DNA from: Piezodorus guildinii
Taxonomy: Eukaryota; Arthropoda; Insecta; Hemiptera; Pentatomidae
Direction of reading: 5' to 3'
Assembly (NCBI GenBank): GCA_023052935.1
Contig: CM041292.1
Span: 144,818,939-144,882,938, forward strand
DNA length: 64,000 nt
The first letter of the stretch is position 1, and every line of letters begins with the position of its first letter. Below the pieces are notes generated by a model, which was not told the origin of the DNA, ran no database searches, and saw only the letters and a program-made list of their open reading frames with translations. A program made the position numbers and the translations under genes. This document shows positions 34,351-44,957 of this stretch, one piece after another.

Positions 34351-36651
34351 AGGATGATTTAAACCGAATTAGTTGCTGGGCAGCTGACAACAAGTTAAAG
34401 TTAAATGCAGATAAAACTAAGGCGATTGTAATAGGTTCCAATCCACTTCTCAAAACCCTTTCCTTAATCCCAACATTGTTTTTAAATAATTAACCTATAA
34501 AATTCCCTCAAACCTTCAAAAACCTTGGAGTAACCCTCGACCAATCTCTTTCCTGGAAAAACCACGTTTCCGAAATTTCTCGACACGCAATATTCATCTT
34601 AAAACTCCTAAATCACCATCGTCACCTTCTTCCATTAGAAACCGGCAGGCTTTTGGTTTGCTCACTAATATTCCCCCACTTTGACTACTGTTGCGCGGTG
34701 TATGAGGGTGTCTCTGGGAATCTTGAAGCTAAACTAAAACAATTATTTAACTGTCTGGTACGTTTCATCTTTGGGATATCCCGGGACACCTCTGTAACCC
34801 GATTCTACGAGGAGTTAAAGTGGCGTTACCCATCCTACCGTTTTAAGTACTTCCTAGCATCCTTTCTCTTCCAAGTTCTCCGATCTCAACGTCCATCGTA
34901 CATCTCTGATATACTTTCATTTAAATCCTCCGTCCACACCTGCAACACTCGTTCGCGACCTTCGGACCTGTATATAACGCCTCATCGAACCGCAGCTTTC
35001 GACAGATCTTTCCTTATCCGATCCTCGTCCATATGGAATTCTATTCCTTCTTATATCCGTCATTCCAATACTCTTCCTATCTTCAACTCCCGTTTATTCA
35101 AATACTTCCTGTCTATCCAATTTCCAAATGACCTCAAGTGATTTCCATATTTCAATAAAAATCGGCAGAGAGAAACGATTATTTATCACATTTTATTTTG
35201 CATATTAAAGATTTATGAATTTATTTTATGTATAATTTATTTTGCAATGTATATATGAACATATTTCTATTTTTTTATTCTGGTCTAATTTGTTTTTTCT
35301 AAATTATTATAAGAAGCTACCTATGAATTGATAACTATTATCCATTTTCTTTGTCATTTCTGTTGCTTTTTATTTATTTATTATTATTATTTTTTTTTTT
35401 TTACTGTAAGACATTGAAGCGCTAATTTAATTTTTCTGTAACATTATTCCGAAGGAACTTGTCCCAGAATAAATAAAGAATTTATTATTGTTATTATATA
35501 TATAGGTTTATGGGTTGCACCTTGTGTTTACTTAGAGGACAGAATAACATGTGATAATCATATCGAGAATATAAAGTTTTTGTTTTGAAAAATCGGAAAA
35601 AGACAGAGACCAAAGAGGTATTGGCAGCGGAAAGAGAGATAGAGCCAATGCAACTCGGTATACCTACTAGAAACATGGGAGCGTCTGAGAATTCCACATC
35701 TGAATCTAATGAAATAATTCATTAGTCATTTGCTTACGTAGTAGTAAATATCATGTAATTTATTATTCCTATTTAAAAAATGTCTAAAAAAAGATTTATA
35801 TATGCACACATAATTTTTCAGATTGAAGAATTCAATAGAAAAATATTCAAACTTCTAATGAAACATGAACATCTTCGCAAAAATGTAAGTTATAAGTACC
35901 CTCATTATTAAGGTGCTTAGAATTATTTTAACGATAAGATTTATTTTTTATAAAGTCCTTGAGTCACTTTATTTTTATTTTTGTTTTAAAAATCGGAAAG
36001 ACAGACACCAAGAGGGATAGAGACAATGCAACTCGGTACCTGACATCGCACAGGCTCGGGACCACTTTTATACGTCCCCTCCGAAGGACGGCATAACTAA
36101 GGATTTTTTACTTCTACATGTGTGTGTGTGTGTATATATATATTTCCCTCTTTTCACTTCTGAATACCCTACATTTTCAGTTCACACACATCACCATATT
36201 AGTGTATATCATATAATTGTTCTTTGCCTTTATAATAATTATCTTTAATAAGTATATACTTCAATATATCATGATCATCATTGTTACATTCATTAATCCC
36301 ACTTCCATACTGTATTAATTTTTCAGTACATTATAAATTTATTATTTTAGGAAAAGCTAATATCCCGGACATTGAAGAATAACGGTGTTGACTACAACAC
36401 TTGCGGATTTTTCTACGGCGGCTATCCGTTAGTTATGACTGTAAGTTTACAATCTTTCTAGTTGCGCCTGAAACATGTAATCATGTACATCCAATCGATA
36501 ATTGATGCTTTAAGTAAATAAATATTATATTTAAATCATATATAGTTTAAAAAAAAAGTTACTAAAACAACATGTTACCTTCCCAATTCTGTTTCAGATC
36601 CTGGAATCCGGTATTACTCACATTGTAATACTCGTACAGTTCACTTCTTAG
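31193..36651 (+). CDS. Gustatory receptor (7-transmembrane chemoreceptor), gene 2
   Basis: Exons 31193-32059, 35822-35884, 36351-36440 and 36598-36651, all phase 0 with GT-AG ends, giving 357 residues. Exon lengths equal those of gene 1 exactly, so the two are tandem duplicates. Shared landmarks are MESIPR at the start, ISKKW near 38, VHQLLN, LIKLNNNFFFHNM, RGYNIIYI, ISDLIGSF, YSSSVSY, CGFFYGGYPLVMT and THIVILVQF. The last has His where most family members have Tyr in the TY-x5-QF motif. As in gene 1, seven hydrophobic segments are present and no signal peptide is needed. Exon 1 has no frameshift or stop. A polyadenylation signal AATAAA lies at 36813-36818. Intron 1 (3.8 kb) holds a Helitron remnant and CR1-like fragments. 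The ligand is unknown; sequence divergence between the two copies suggests different tuning. Confidence 0.92.
32446..32967 (+). mobile_element. Non-autonomous Helitron with helicase C-terminal fragment
   Basis: Begins TCTATACTAATATTATAAAG, the typical 5' end of insect Helitrons, and ends GGCAACAGCTAG, the typical CTAG-type 3' end, inserted between A (32445) and T (32968) as Helitrons do. Inside, 32641-32889 reads as the end of the Pif1-type helicase: FAVTINKSSGQTFKHV and HGQLYGALSRSG. The Rep domain and most of the helicase are deleted, so the copy is not self-sufficient. It lies in intron 1 of receptor gene 2. Confidence 0.88.
32968..34312. other. Intron 1 of receptor gene 2, no further feature
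   Basis: AT-rich. The open frames at 33079-33402 and 33532-33717 show no motif, repeat match or splice context and were not called. Confidence 0.35.
34313..34349. repeat. (AT)n microsatellite
   Basis: About 18 AT units directly before the CR1-like fragment. Confidence 0.95.
34350..35495 (+). pseudogene. 5'-truncated CR1/Jockey-superfamily element, 3' part
   Basis: Starts just after YADD: IQDDLNRISCWAADNKLKLN, then LNADKTKAIVIGSN, a TAA at about 34490, GVTLDQSLSWKNHVSEISRH, and from 34653 an open frame to a stop at 35141 containing FPHFDYCCAVYEG, CLVRFIFGISRDTSVTRFYE and HTCNTRSRPSDLY. It ends about 350 bp later in a TTATTATTG-type simple tail rather than poly(A). Same type as 366-1865. Located in intron 1 of receptor gene 2, same strand as the gene. 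Confidence 0.82.
35585..35725 (-). pseudogene. Small CR1-like fragment, reverse
   Basis: The minus strand reads LMNYFIRFRCGILRRSHVSS and RYTELHWLYLSF, matching LMKCFIRFIFGVSRRSSVSD of the 366-1865 copy. A further trace ('aaaaatcggaaagacagaca') lies at about 35988-36055. Confidence 0.7.
35822..35884 (+). CDS. Receptor gene 2, exon 2 (21 residues)
   Basis: After 'taatttttcag', before GTAAGT; reads IEEFNRKIFKLLMKHEHLRK plus N. Confidence 0.9.
36351..36440 (+). CDS. Receptor gene 2, exon 3 (30 residues)
   Basis: After 'attattttag', before GTAAGT; reads EKLISRTLKN... to CGFFYGGYPLVMT. Confidence 0.92.
36598..36651 (+). CDS. Receptor gene 2, exon 4
   Basis: After 'ctgtttcag'; reads ILESGITHIVILVQFTS and ends with TAG. 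Confidence 0.92.
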   Translation: MLESGITHIVILVQFTS

Positions 36652-37104
36652 TGTGGATTTCTGGATAAAATATTTTTCCATAAATGTCAACACCCTTTAT
36701 TCATAATTGTTTGGGATTAAATTTTTATGACGAAATATATACCTCTAACCTTTTGTTAAATGTTTTATCATTTATAAACTTTCTCTAGTTAAAGTCAAAT
36801 AATGTATGTTCTAATAAAAAGCTATGGCTTAACTGTTTCTTTTTCCTAATCATATTCTATTGCTTTTCTATGAACCTATATTTTTAAGAATTTGATAAGA
36901 ACCAGTACATCAGAAAATAAGTATATTATGTCAACCAATCAGTATAATATACCTATCTATCTATATCTACAAACAACGCATTAATGTTGTCTATTTCACA
37001 CCAGCGACCAATGTTTACAATAATTCTACTTTTTAAAAAATGTTGCTACTTAAGTTTCTGTATTATTTTTTTTTTTTTATTTGTTAAATGATAACTTTGT
37101 GTTC

Positions 37105-37187
37105 TAATAATTGCTTACATGTAGAGTGTAAAAAAGTCCATTCGGCTTGAAACTCAAATATATCTTGTGTAATTTTAAGTTTAATGT
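37105..37187 (+). repeat. LINE 3'-tail repeat, left half
   Basis: 'gcttacatgtagagtgtaaa' onward matches the reverse complement of 47600-47700, the tail of another reverse transcriptase fragment. It is interrupted by the Jockey family B insertion and resumes at 37613-37665. Confidence 0.7.
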
Positions 37188-37612
37188 GGGGCTCTACCAA
37201 ACCATCAAATTCTTATCGTATCTAATCCTTACAATCCAAAATCCTTCGTAAAATCCTTAACGCTCCTTACTTTGTCACGAATAAGCTCATCCATAAAGAC
37301 CTTAATATCCCATATGTTACTGAATTAGCCCGAACCAGATATCAATCATTCCATGAAAAAATTCTATTTCCACTCTAATCCACTAGTTTCTATCATATCA
37401 TCCTCTTCGATTCCTGATAATCCTCTGAGGCGTCTGAAAAGATGGCCCCGAGACCTTCTAGTTTAAAAGTTTTTTAGAGTGCTGCCGATGGGTGGCATCT
37501 CTTCATGTATTTCATGTCAGATTACTGTATCCATCACATTTACTTGTTGTATATAATTATACAGTTGTAAATATCAATAAATATGTTTAAAAAAAAAAAA
37601 AAAAGAAAAAAA
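37188..37612 (+). mobile_element. Jockey family B, 3' fragment with target-site duplication
   Basis: ORF2 C-terminal sequence ('aaatccttcgtaaaatcctt', 'ctgaggcgtctgaaaagatg') followed by 'cagttgtaaatatcaataaa' and poly(A). Flanked by AAGTTTAATGT at 37177-37187 and 37613-37623. Only the last 0.4 kb was inserted. Confidence 0.88.
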
Positions 37613-37789
37613 AAGTTTAATGTAACTTCAATTGACAGTAAAATACTTATCTTACCTTATCTACTTAAATTTCATTTGAAAAATTGACAAGGTGAAATTT
37701 GTAGGGACAGATAAACATTTGATTTTTAAATAAATTTAGGCTGTTAGATAGTAAAATAGTTTTTTTTGGCCCAATTATTCATAAATTTT

Positions 37790-37810
37790 GTTATATATAT
37801 ATATATATTT

Positions 37811-37886
<76 letters not shown>
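37790..37886. repeat. (TA)n microsatellite
   Basis: Nearly 100 bp of TA repeats with two small interruptions. Confidence 0.97.
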
Positions 37887-37892
<6 letters not shown>

Positions 37893-38159
37893 GTGTTTTA
37901 TTATATTACAAAAAAAGTTTAAAAATAAGAGAGAAGAGGCTGGGCTAAATTAAGGGGAAAATAATAGCCAAGGGTAGGCTATAATGAGGCAGTTTTCCCT
38001 CTACTTATGATCTTAAACGTGTAATTTATTTTTTCAAAGAGGCGAAAGGCCCTTCATCTTCACTTTAGCGGCTAACGATATGTGCTCACATCGTGTTTGA
38101 TATATTGAAGCTATATCATGTTTATTTTGTACCTTATATACCTAACGAAATAACTACCA

Positions 38160-39245
38160 AATAACGAAGCCCCGTAAAAAAATTCTGTCTTTGTGTCCGT
38201 CTTTGTGTTTTTGGTAAGTCTAGCTTGAAAACGTAAAGTTGTACGAAACTGAAATTTCATATTTAAGACAACTATACGTTCAAGATGTTACAACAGCTTT
38301 TTTTATCAAAATCGGCTGACCGAAAGTGCTACTTTATACCATGAATTTAACACCTTTTTACGATTTTGATTTAAATCGCCGTATTGATGTATAATTTGAT
38401 GGGCTTTAATATCATGTAGGTTTCGTTCTGATTAAAATAGCTTAACAAAGCTTAAATTCTGATATTTTAAATCAATTACTATTATAGAAGAGTAATTTAG
38501 GTTATGATTATATTAATCGGAACATTCTCTTCTAATTATGTTTATATATATTTATTTAGTATATAGTATATAGTAATTGACCTATATTGAGATACAATAT
38601 GGAAATAAATGTAAGTAGAATTATAATAATAAACAGAATGTAAATAGTTTAAATGATAAATTGATTCTAATTTATTGATAATGTGTTCTTAATTGTATAT
38701 ATAATTGGTTATAATATTTATTCAATTATATTTTAGATAATATTTGAAAATCTGAAGATGAGGCATAGGGTACCTCGAAACGTAATATAATAATCATCTT
38801 TGACATGTTATGATAAATAAATATGATATTTTATATTTTCTTCCTTTAAACTACCTTCAATTTTACAGATACAGAAGAATTACCTATAAAATCTTATTAA
38901 GGCTGACAAAAAGTGGCTAAATGAACGAATTTGATGATCAACTTAAGGAGAAAATAGCAAAAATATTTTGTTATGCAATTTTGGTGTTTTCACAAATAAA
39001 AACAGCAATATATATGTATGATATACCGTTGGAAACCTAAAGATTTTAGAAAAAATATTATCTTATACGAAAAATTGTAAACAGTTAACGGAGAGTGATG
39101 AAAAGCCGATAAAACAAACTGATTGTCGTAGATAATAATATAATAGATTATTTAATAAAACACATGTTTCTATTAATACCCTAGGGAATTTTCCATTAAA
39201 AAATTATTTTCCTCTTTAACTGTATTTAAAAATCTGATGCGCGCA
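38160..39245 (+). repeat. Family A repeat, forward copy carrying an insertion
   Basis: From 'tttttggtaagtctagcttg' through 'ataccgttggaaacctaaag' and 'ggagagtgatgaaaagccga' to the 3' end near 39240. Interrupted at 38470-38824. Meets a reverse copy tail to tail at 39245. Confidence 0.8.
38470..38824 (+). mobile_element. 355-bp insertion with hammerhead-like motif near its end
   Basis: Flanked by 9-bp duplications GATATTTTA at 38461-38469 and 38825-38833, and it interrupts an otherwise continuous family A block. It has no ORF. At 38752-38784 it carries CTGAAGA, a GAGG/CCTC helix and GAAACGTA. The class is unknown; a short retroelement or Penelope-type fragment is possible. Confidence 0.65.
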
Positions 39246-39945
39246 ACACATGACCTTCACTTACCTCCACTATTTATATTGATTCAAGAATTTTTAATCA
39301 AATTTATAAACGAAATAAATTTGTTGAAAATTATTTAAATTTTATTTAAATAGAAGCATGTGTTTTATTAAATTATCTATTGTATTATCACCTACGACAA
39401 TCAGTTTATTTATCGGTTTTTTATCACTTTCCGTTAACTTTTACAATAGTATGTATAAAATAATATGTTTCTAAAATATTTAGCTTTCCAACGGTATATT
39501 ATACGTCCATATTACTGTCCTTATGTTAAAAAAATATGTTTTCAGTTTTCCTTCAGTTTTTTATCAAATTTGTTCAACATGCATAATAATTATCTTTAAT
39601 AAGTACATACTTCAATATATCATGACCATCATTGTTAATTATCAATGCTAACAAGATAATATAGTTATTTTTATAGAATCTACAGAATTAAAGGTACTTT
39701 AAAGGAAGAAAATTTAAAATATCAGCATTTAAGCCCAGCCATACAATTGCAATCAGAATGAAATCTATATGATATTAAAGACCATTAAATTTTACATCGA
39801 TATATGGACTTTAATTAAAATCGTTAGAGCCGTTTTTGAGAAAATCAGGGGACCCTAAAACGTCGAAAACTGAAATTCGAAAGTTGTCACGATCGCAATA
39901 CTTTCTCTTACTATATATTTCATATATAGGTAATTGAAAGTAAAA
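39240..39945 (-). repeat. Family A repeat, reverse copy
   Basis: Begins 'aacacatgaccttcacttac' at the shared junction and ends 'tatataggtaattgaaagta'. A segment in the last third is deleted: 'gagaaaatc' is followed directly by 'aggggaccctaaaacgt'. Confidence 0.82.
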
Positions 39946-39979
39946 ATATGTGTATTTTTACTGTATATGTACAAAAATA

Positions 39980-40080
39980 CAACGGCCATTGGCCTAGAAA
40001 CAGTACGAATCTCTGTATGTACTGAGCCCAAGACCTTCATGGGTTGTTGTGGTACAGGGTTTTTTTTTTTGTTTTTTTTT
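39980..40080 (+). mobile_element. SINE family 2, 3' fragment
   Basis: 'ggcctagaaacagtacgaat' to 'cttcatgggttgttgtggta' plus poly(T), matching the 3' ends of the copies at 19432 and 49095. The tRNA head is missing. Confidence 0.8.
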
Positions 40081-40133
40081 AATGTACAATTGCTAATAGA
40101 AAATTATAATAAGTAGAATCTTAATTTTTACCC

Positions 40134-40174
40134 CTGATAATGCTTAAAATATCACATGTTTAAATCGAAACGTC
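40134..40174 (+). ncRNA. Degenerate hammerhead-like core
   Basis: CTGATAA at 40134-40140 and CGAAACGTC at 40166-40174. Downstream AAAAATTAA pairs with upstream TTAATTTTT. The core G of CTGATGA is changed to A, so this copy would not be expected to cleave. Shares 'tgactcctgat' downstream with the copy at 61960. Confidence 0.35.
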
Positions 40175-40580
40175 AGAAAAATTAAAATATTTTTCAAACT
40201 ACTGACTCCTGATTACTTCTACATGTGATAATGTCTAACATAGAAAAAAAAATGTGTTAAGAGTAATTAGATTATACAAATTATACTATTTCAAGATCAG
40301 ATAATATACGGAATTACTCACAAGCATTAATTTAAAAAGTTCCTTTAAAAAATTGCGACATATACATAACAAAGAAGAAGTTAACCATACTTAATAAATG
40401 TTTTGGCATTATTTGAAGCTTAAATTGGTTCAAAACATTCTAGAGATCTCGCTGAATGATATGAGCAATAGTATAAGCAGTTTGCTGGAAGCATAATTAT
40501 ATATCTACAAAAATTTTACTTGTTTAGATTTTTATAATGCATGCACTAATTATATCTCACCATTAATGTATATTTTTCAG

Positions 40581-40782
40581 CCTTTTATATTTCAAAAAAT
40601 ACCCTTCCAATCTAAAAATCTCCTGAAGCCAAAACATCTCCTTTTGAAACCTCCCGAAAACGGTTGGAACATCTCCAACAACCCTTCGGTTGTTTCCTGT
40701 CAGAAACTCATTTCCTTGAAAGACCTGCAATTCGAAAATTTAAATGAATTCAGAAGATCTGTTGTAGAACGTTCTAAAATAG
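40581..40782 (+). CDS. Candidate internal exon of an unknown gene
   Basis: Bounded by 'tatttttcag' and AG|GTAAGT, open only in the frame PFIFQKIPFQSKNLLKPKHL... to ...RRSVVERSKIG, 202 bp, ending in phase 1. Less AT-rich and more mixed in codon use than its flanks. No family recognised. Possible partners are an exon-like segment at 42497 (after 'ctcatttcag') and the exon at 55570, whose acceptor accepts phase 1 (giving E-K before its Met). Linkage is inference only. Confidence 0.4.
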
Positions 40783-40963
40783 GTAAGTAGGATTAAAAAC
40801 AAACATGAAAAAATATAAAATTTTAGTGATCATAAGGATTTACGTTTATGATAATTAAGTTTTAATAATTAATAAAAAAAAAAAAACACTTCTTTGTAGC
40901 GAAACAAAAAGCTAAAAGTAGTACATTTTTAAAAGTAATTTGGTCTCGAACAACTAATTTTTA

Positions 40964-41829
40964 CTTTCACTTACCTATGTATGAAATATATAGTAAGGGA
41001 AAGTATTGCGATCGTGAAAATTTTCGAATTCCAGTTTTCATCAGAAATACATCTTTTAGGATCCCTGAGTCCAAATGACCAAATGGAGTCCCACAAAAAG
41101 GTGTGTGTAAATCCCGGGCGAAAACGAAAGATCCTATGAAACTGAAATTTTATATTTAAGACAATTATATGCCCGAGGTGTTACAGAAACTTTTTCATCA
41201 AAATCAGCTAACCAGAAGGTCATCTTTAACCCATGCGTTTTGCACTTTTTTTTCGATTTTCTCGAAAACGGTTCCGACGATTTTGATTAAACTCGCTATA
41301 TCGATGTAAAATATAATGGGATTTAATCATGTTGGTTTCATTCTGATTAAAATGGTCTGACAGGGCTTAAATGCCGATAGTTTAAATTTTCTTCTTCTAA
41401 AGTACCTTTCATTTTTTATATTGAAATTAACCATAATATTTTATTAACATTGCTGAAAAACTGCCTAATATACATGCTGAACGAATTCGATCTCTAACTA
41501 AAGGAGAAAACAAAAAAATATATTTTTTTATTGTAATTTATTATTATTATTATGATATACCGTTGGAAAGCTAAAGATTTTAGAAAAAATATTATCTCAT
41601 ACTCAAGATAGTAAAATTTTATAAAGAGTGATAAAAAACCGATAAAACTAACTGATTATTATTCCAGATAATAATATAATCGATTTTTTAATAAAATACA
41701 TTTTTCTATAGAAATTAAATTTAATTAATTATTTATTAATTTCGCTCATTTTTATCTCCAACTGTATTTGGGAATTCTTTAATCGATTTTAACAACGGCG
41801 AAAAGTGAAATTCATGTGTTGCCCTACCT
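40964..41829 (+). repeat. Family A repeat, near-complete forward copy
   Basis: The left end is 'tttttactttcacttaccta'; the right end is 'cggcgaaaagtgaaattcat' followed by 'gtgttgccctacc'. All internal landmarks are present (gatcgtgaaaattttcgaat, gacagggcttaaatgccgat, gatataccgttggaaagcta). Length is about 0.87 kb. Confidence 0.88.
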
Positions 41830-43063
41830 AAAAAATTAATACAAAACAGTCCATTTTCTTAATGATTTATTTTTGTTATTATGATTCATATTTTATTATG
41901 AATCTCCAAAAACAAATAACTTTATATAAATTAGTTTATTTACTTCTAAATTAAATTACATTAACTACATCATCATTTAAATACTAATGATTGAATCACA
42001 TCGGAATAATTAAGATTTTTTTTGAAAATAATTTAAACAAAAAAGCTGTCGTAACGAAATTTCCTAGGTTTTATCATCATTATGTTTTTTAAAACTACTA
42101 TCTATTTTAACAGCGTCAATAAGATAATAAATGATTAAAAGGTTATTTTCAATACTTTTTATGCTTCTAATACATAGTTCATAAATGCAAAGAAAAATTA
42201 GTTTTTGAAATAATTATTATTTTAGGAATAAAGTCCATTTAGTGTATCAAAAAGGTTTATATATTTGAAAAATTAAATTTCCCCGACAAGTAAAGCTAAT
42301 TCGTTGCCACTATATATAAATTAATGTGCTTTATTCGTTCTTAAAAAAAAATATTCCTATGCAATATTAGTGTCTTCTTTAAGTTAAGTTGAAATGACAT
42401 TCTTCAGTATCTCTGAGGTTTTATAATTCAGTGAAGAGAAGACGTCACATCCTGTCGATACTTATTAACAAACTAAATTACTCTCTCTCATTTCAGGAAC
42501 ACGATTTTGTTCGACTTCACAAAACTTTTCCTCCTTCAGAAACAATTTATTCTGTATTTCAAAATCTATCATGCTTTTTATCATATATTATTAATTATCA
42601 TTATAAAATATTTAAGGACAAAAAAAAAACTTTATCTACCAGAAATTGAAATTTCATATTGACCATTATCTAAGATTTCACAGCAAAATTTTTAATTAAC
42701 TTTTTGTCATCTATGTTATAATATTTTATGGAAATAAATCATACAACTTTTCAATGAAAACGTAATGGATTTTTAATAAAAGATTTGTGTTTTAAGACAG
42801 TTTAAGAGATGTTAACAGGCGAATATTCGAAATAGCACCATTCAAAACTAATATTATCTTATTCATAGAAGTAAAGAAAACTATATGTGAGCAAACACTC
42901 TAAAATTAATAAAGAAAAAATATTTTTCAACTTAAAAAAGTATTTTCGCTATTACGAACAGTAATATAAATTTATATTATGCCTAGGTAAATAGATAAAC
43001 TTTTCAGGTTAAAAAACTGACCAAGAATGTATAAATTTATATTTAATTAAGATTTTAGTCTAT
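41830..43063. other. AT-rich stretch with one exon-like segment
   Basis: From 42497, after 'ctctctctcatttcag', the phase-0 frame reads EHDFVRLHKTFPPSETIYSV and stays open to 42649. No donor or homology supports it strongly, so it is not called as a gene. Confidence 0.3.
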
Positions 43064-43772
43064 CTAAATAATAAATTTAGATAACAATGATTGCTCCTTA
43101 AGAAAATCAAAAACTAATTTAATGGTTTCCCCTCTTTTACCCACTACTGTTGATTTATTTGGGTTTAGTCCAATTTTATTCAGGTGTGATGAAAAATATG
43201 GGCATTCTTGAAAAATATGAGGAATGGTGAGGGTTCCATCACAATGCTGGGGCATCGGGGCACGGTCTGCCTAGTAAAAAGGTACGAGTGGACCAGCCGC
43301 GAGTGTCCTATCCTCAGTCGGGTTAATGCGGCCTCCTCCCTGCCTCACCCCTTTTGGAGAGGTGAGACTGTTGAAGGTATATTTTAGGTGGTTGGTGAGT
43401 CCGTGGTGGGATATGATCATGGGAGTTTATTTTATGCAGTGAAAGGTCTCTAAGCAACGAGGAAGCTGAGAAAATTCTTTCTGTAAGCGGAAGGGTCGGA
43501 TTGGCTTTGTTTCGCAAGGCATTGGTAAAATTAGGTTTGAATATATATTTGTGTGTGGGATAATCTGTCTGTTGGTACAATTTGAAAATAAAATTTATTG
43601 CAAGTTTTTGTCTTGAAGATGAGAGGAGGAAACCCGGCTTCTGAGCATAAACCAAGGATGGGGCTTGTTCGAAAAGCACCAGTAGAAATTTTAATTCCCG
43701 CATGATGAACTGTGTTGAGGCTGGCGAGAATTCGTGGGTGTGTCGAAGCATATATAAATGACCCATGTTCAA
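43064..43772 (-). pseudogene. I-like (RNase H-bearing) retrotransposon, 3' remnant
   Basis: Read leftward. 43772-43323 gives SRQKLAINFIFKLYQQTDYP and NALRNKANPTLPLTERI, the linker after the polymerase core. A second piece reads RLRIGHSRLVHSYLFTR, then MPQHCDGTLTIPHIFQECPY, the usual C-terminal zinc-knuckle tail of I/LOA-type elements, ending at 43064. The RNase H domain between them has been deleted. Frameshifted and dead. Confidence 0.7.
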
Positions 43773-44604
43773 GTTTTTAACCTATCAAATTCTTATGGAG
43801 TATTAATAAAGTTGTCCTGTCTGAACCCCAAGTAGTGTCGCTAAAACCCACAGTATGTTTATTTTTTTTTTTTAATGTTTTCTTGACTAAGTTTTTTATT
43901 TTTTTTAAGTATTATTACTTCCTTTATTTTTTAAAATTATTGTTTACCTAATAATCTTTTTTTTTTCTTAATTACTTATTGCATAATTGTTCTTTCTTAT
44001 AAAGGTTAAATATACATATAGTATCTAGGCGTTGATGACCTTAAGGTATTACGCCTTAAAACTAAAATAAACAATCTTTTTAGATAAAATAATTTTCAAA
44101 ATCAACTAAGAACAGTAACGAAAATGAAACAAAGTTATTTTATTTAAAAATACCTAATTTCACTCCATTTTGTGACCTATCAATTTTTCCATGACAACTA
44201 TTCCGAGTTTCCCTCGAACCAGTAACTACCTAAGAACGTCTACTCAAAGTTGGGTGTCAAGCAAAAGTTTTTGATGAAACAAAAAGCATCATGTTTCGCA
44301 AAACTATCATTTTTTTTTAACTTCAAAAAAGATGTATTAAGATAATTGTATTTCTGTGCATTTATTTATAAAATATTCACATCTCCATCTTAACGTATTC
44401 AACTATAATTTTGTAGTTTTGTTTTTATTAAATGTTCTGATAATAACGAATTTCGTCTTAAATATTTAATTATTGGTGTAGCAGGAGATCTCTTAGCTTT
44501 ATTTTTGCATACATTCTAACCTCAATATAGAGCGACCTAATATCAGAGAGCAGGAATGAATTCTAGTACCGTTAAAGAAGCATTAAAGTTTAAGATTTTT
44601 TATG
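43773..44604. other. No gene recognised
   Basis: AT-rich, with a small hairpin 'ttaaggtattacgccttaa' near 44040. Confidence 0.3.
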
Positions 44605-44957
44605 ATCACCTGTAGCATGGTGGCTAGCATAACATAGCCTTCTATGCCAAAGATCAGAAGTTCTAACCTGCAGGTGGCCCTAGATTTTTTTAATGGGAGT
44701 AAAATATCCTTAGTTATACCGTCCTTCGGAGGAGACAAAAAGGTAGTCCCGAGCCTGTGCAACTTCAGGTACCCGTTTGTTTTTTTGTTTGTTTATTTAA
44801 CGTCACTTTATGCTACTATGGCTAATCGGACGACAGGTACTCGTTAAAGACCCCTATCCTAATTAACCCTGGACAGGCAAAATTTAGACTCCCTCTGTAG
44901 CATCGTGCGATTAACAGTAGCATAAAGTTACGTTGTATAAATAAACAAACTAAGTTT
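44605..44957 (+). mobile_element. SINE family 1, copy 2, with inverted tail duplication
   Basis: Head 'tcacctgtagcatggtggct', body 'gcaggtggccctagattttt', then a tail copy in inverted sense ('gtttgtttatttaacgtcac', about 44787) followed by a direct tail ending 'aaataaacaaac' near 44950. The inverted pair (about 44787-44833 against about 44910-44950) would fold back on itself. Confidence 0.75.

Noticed and set aside
20785..37886. Long AT arrays as replication origin or matrix attachment sites
   Set aside because: Simple (AT)n tracts are common in such genomes and nothing else supports a function.
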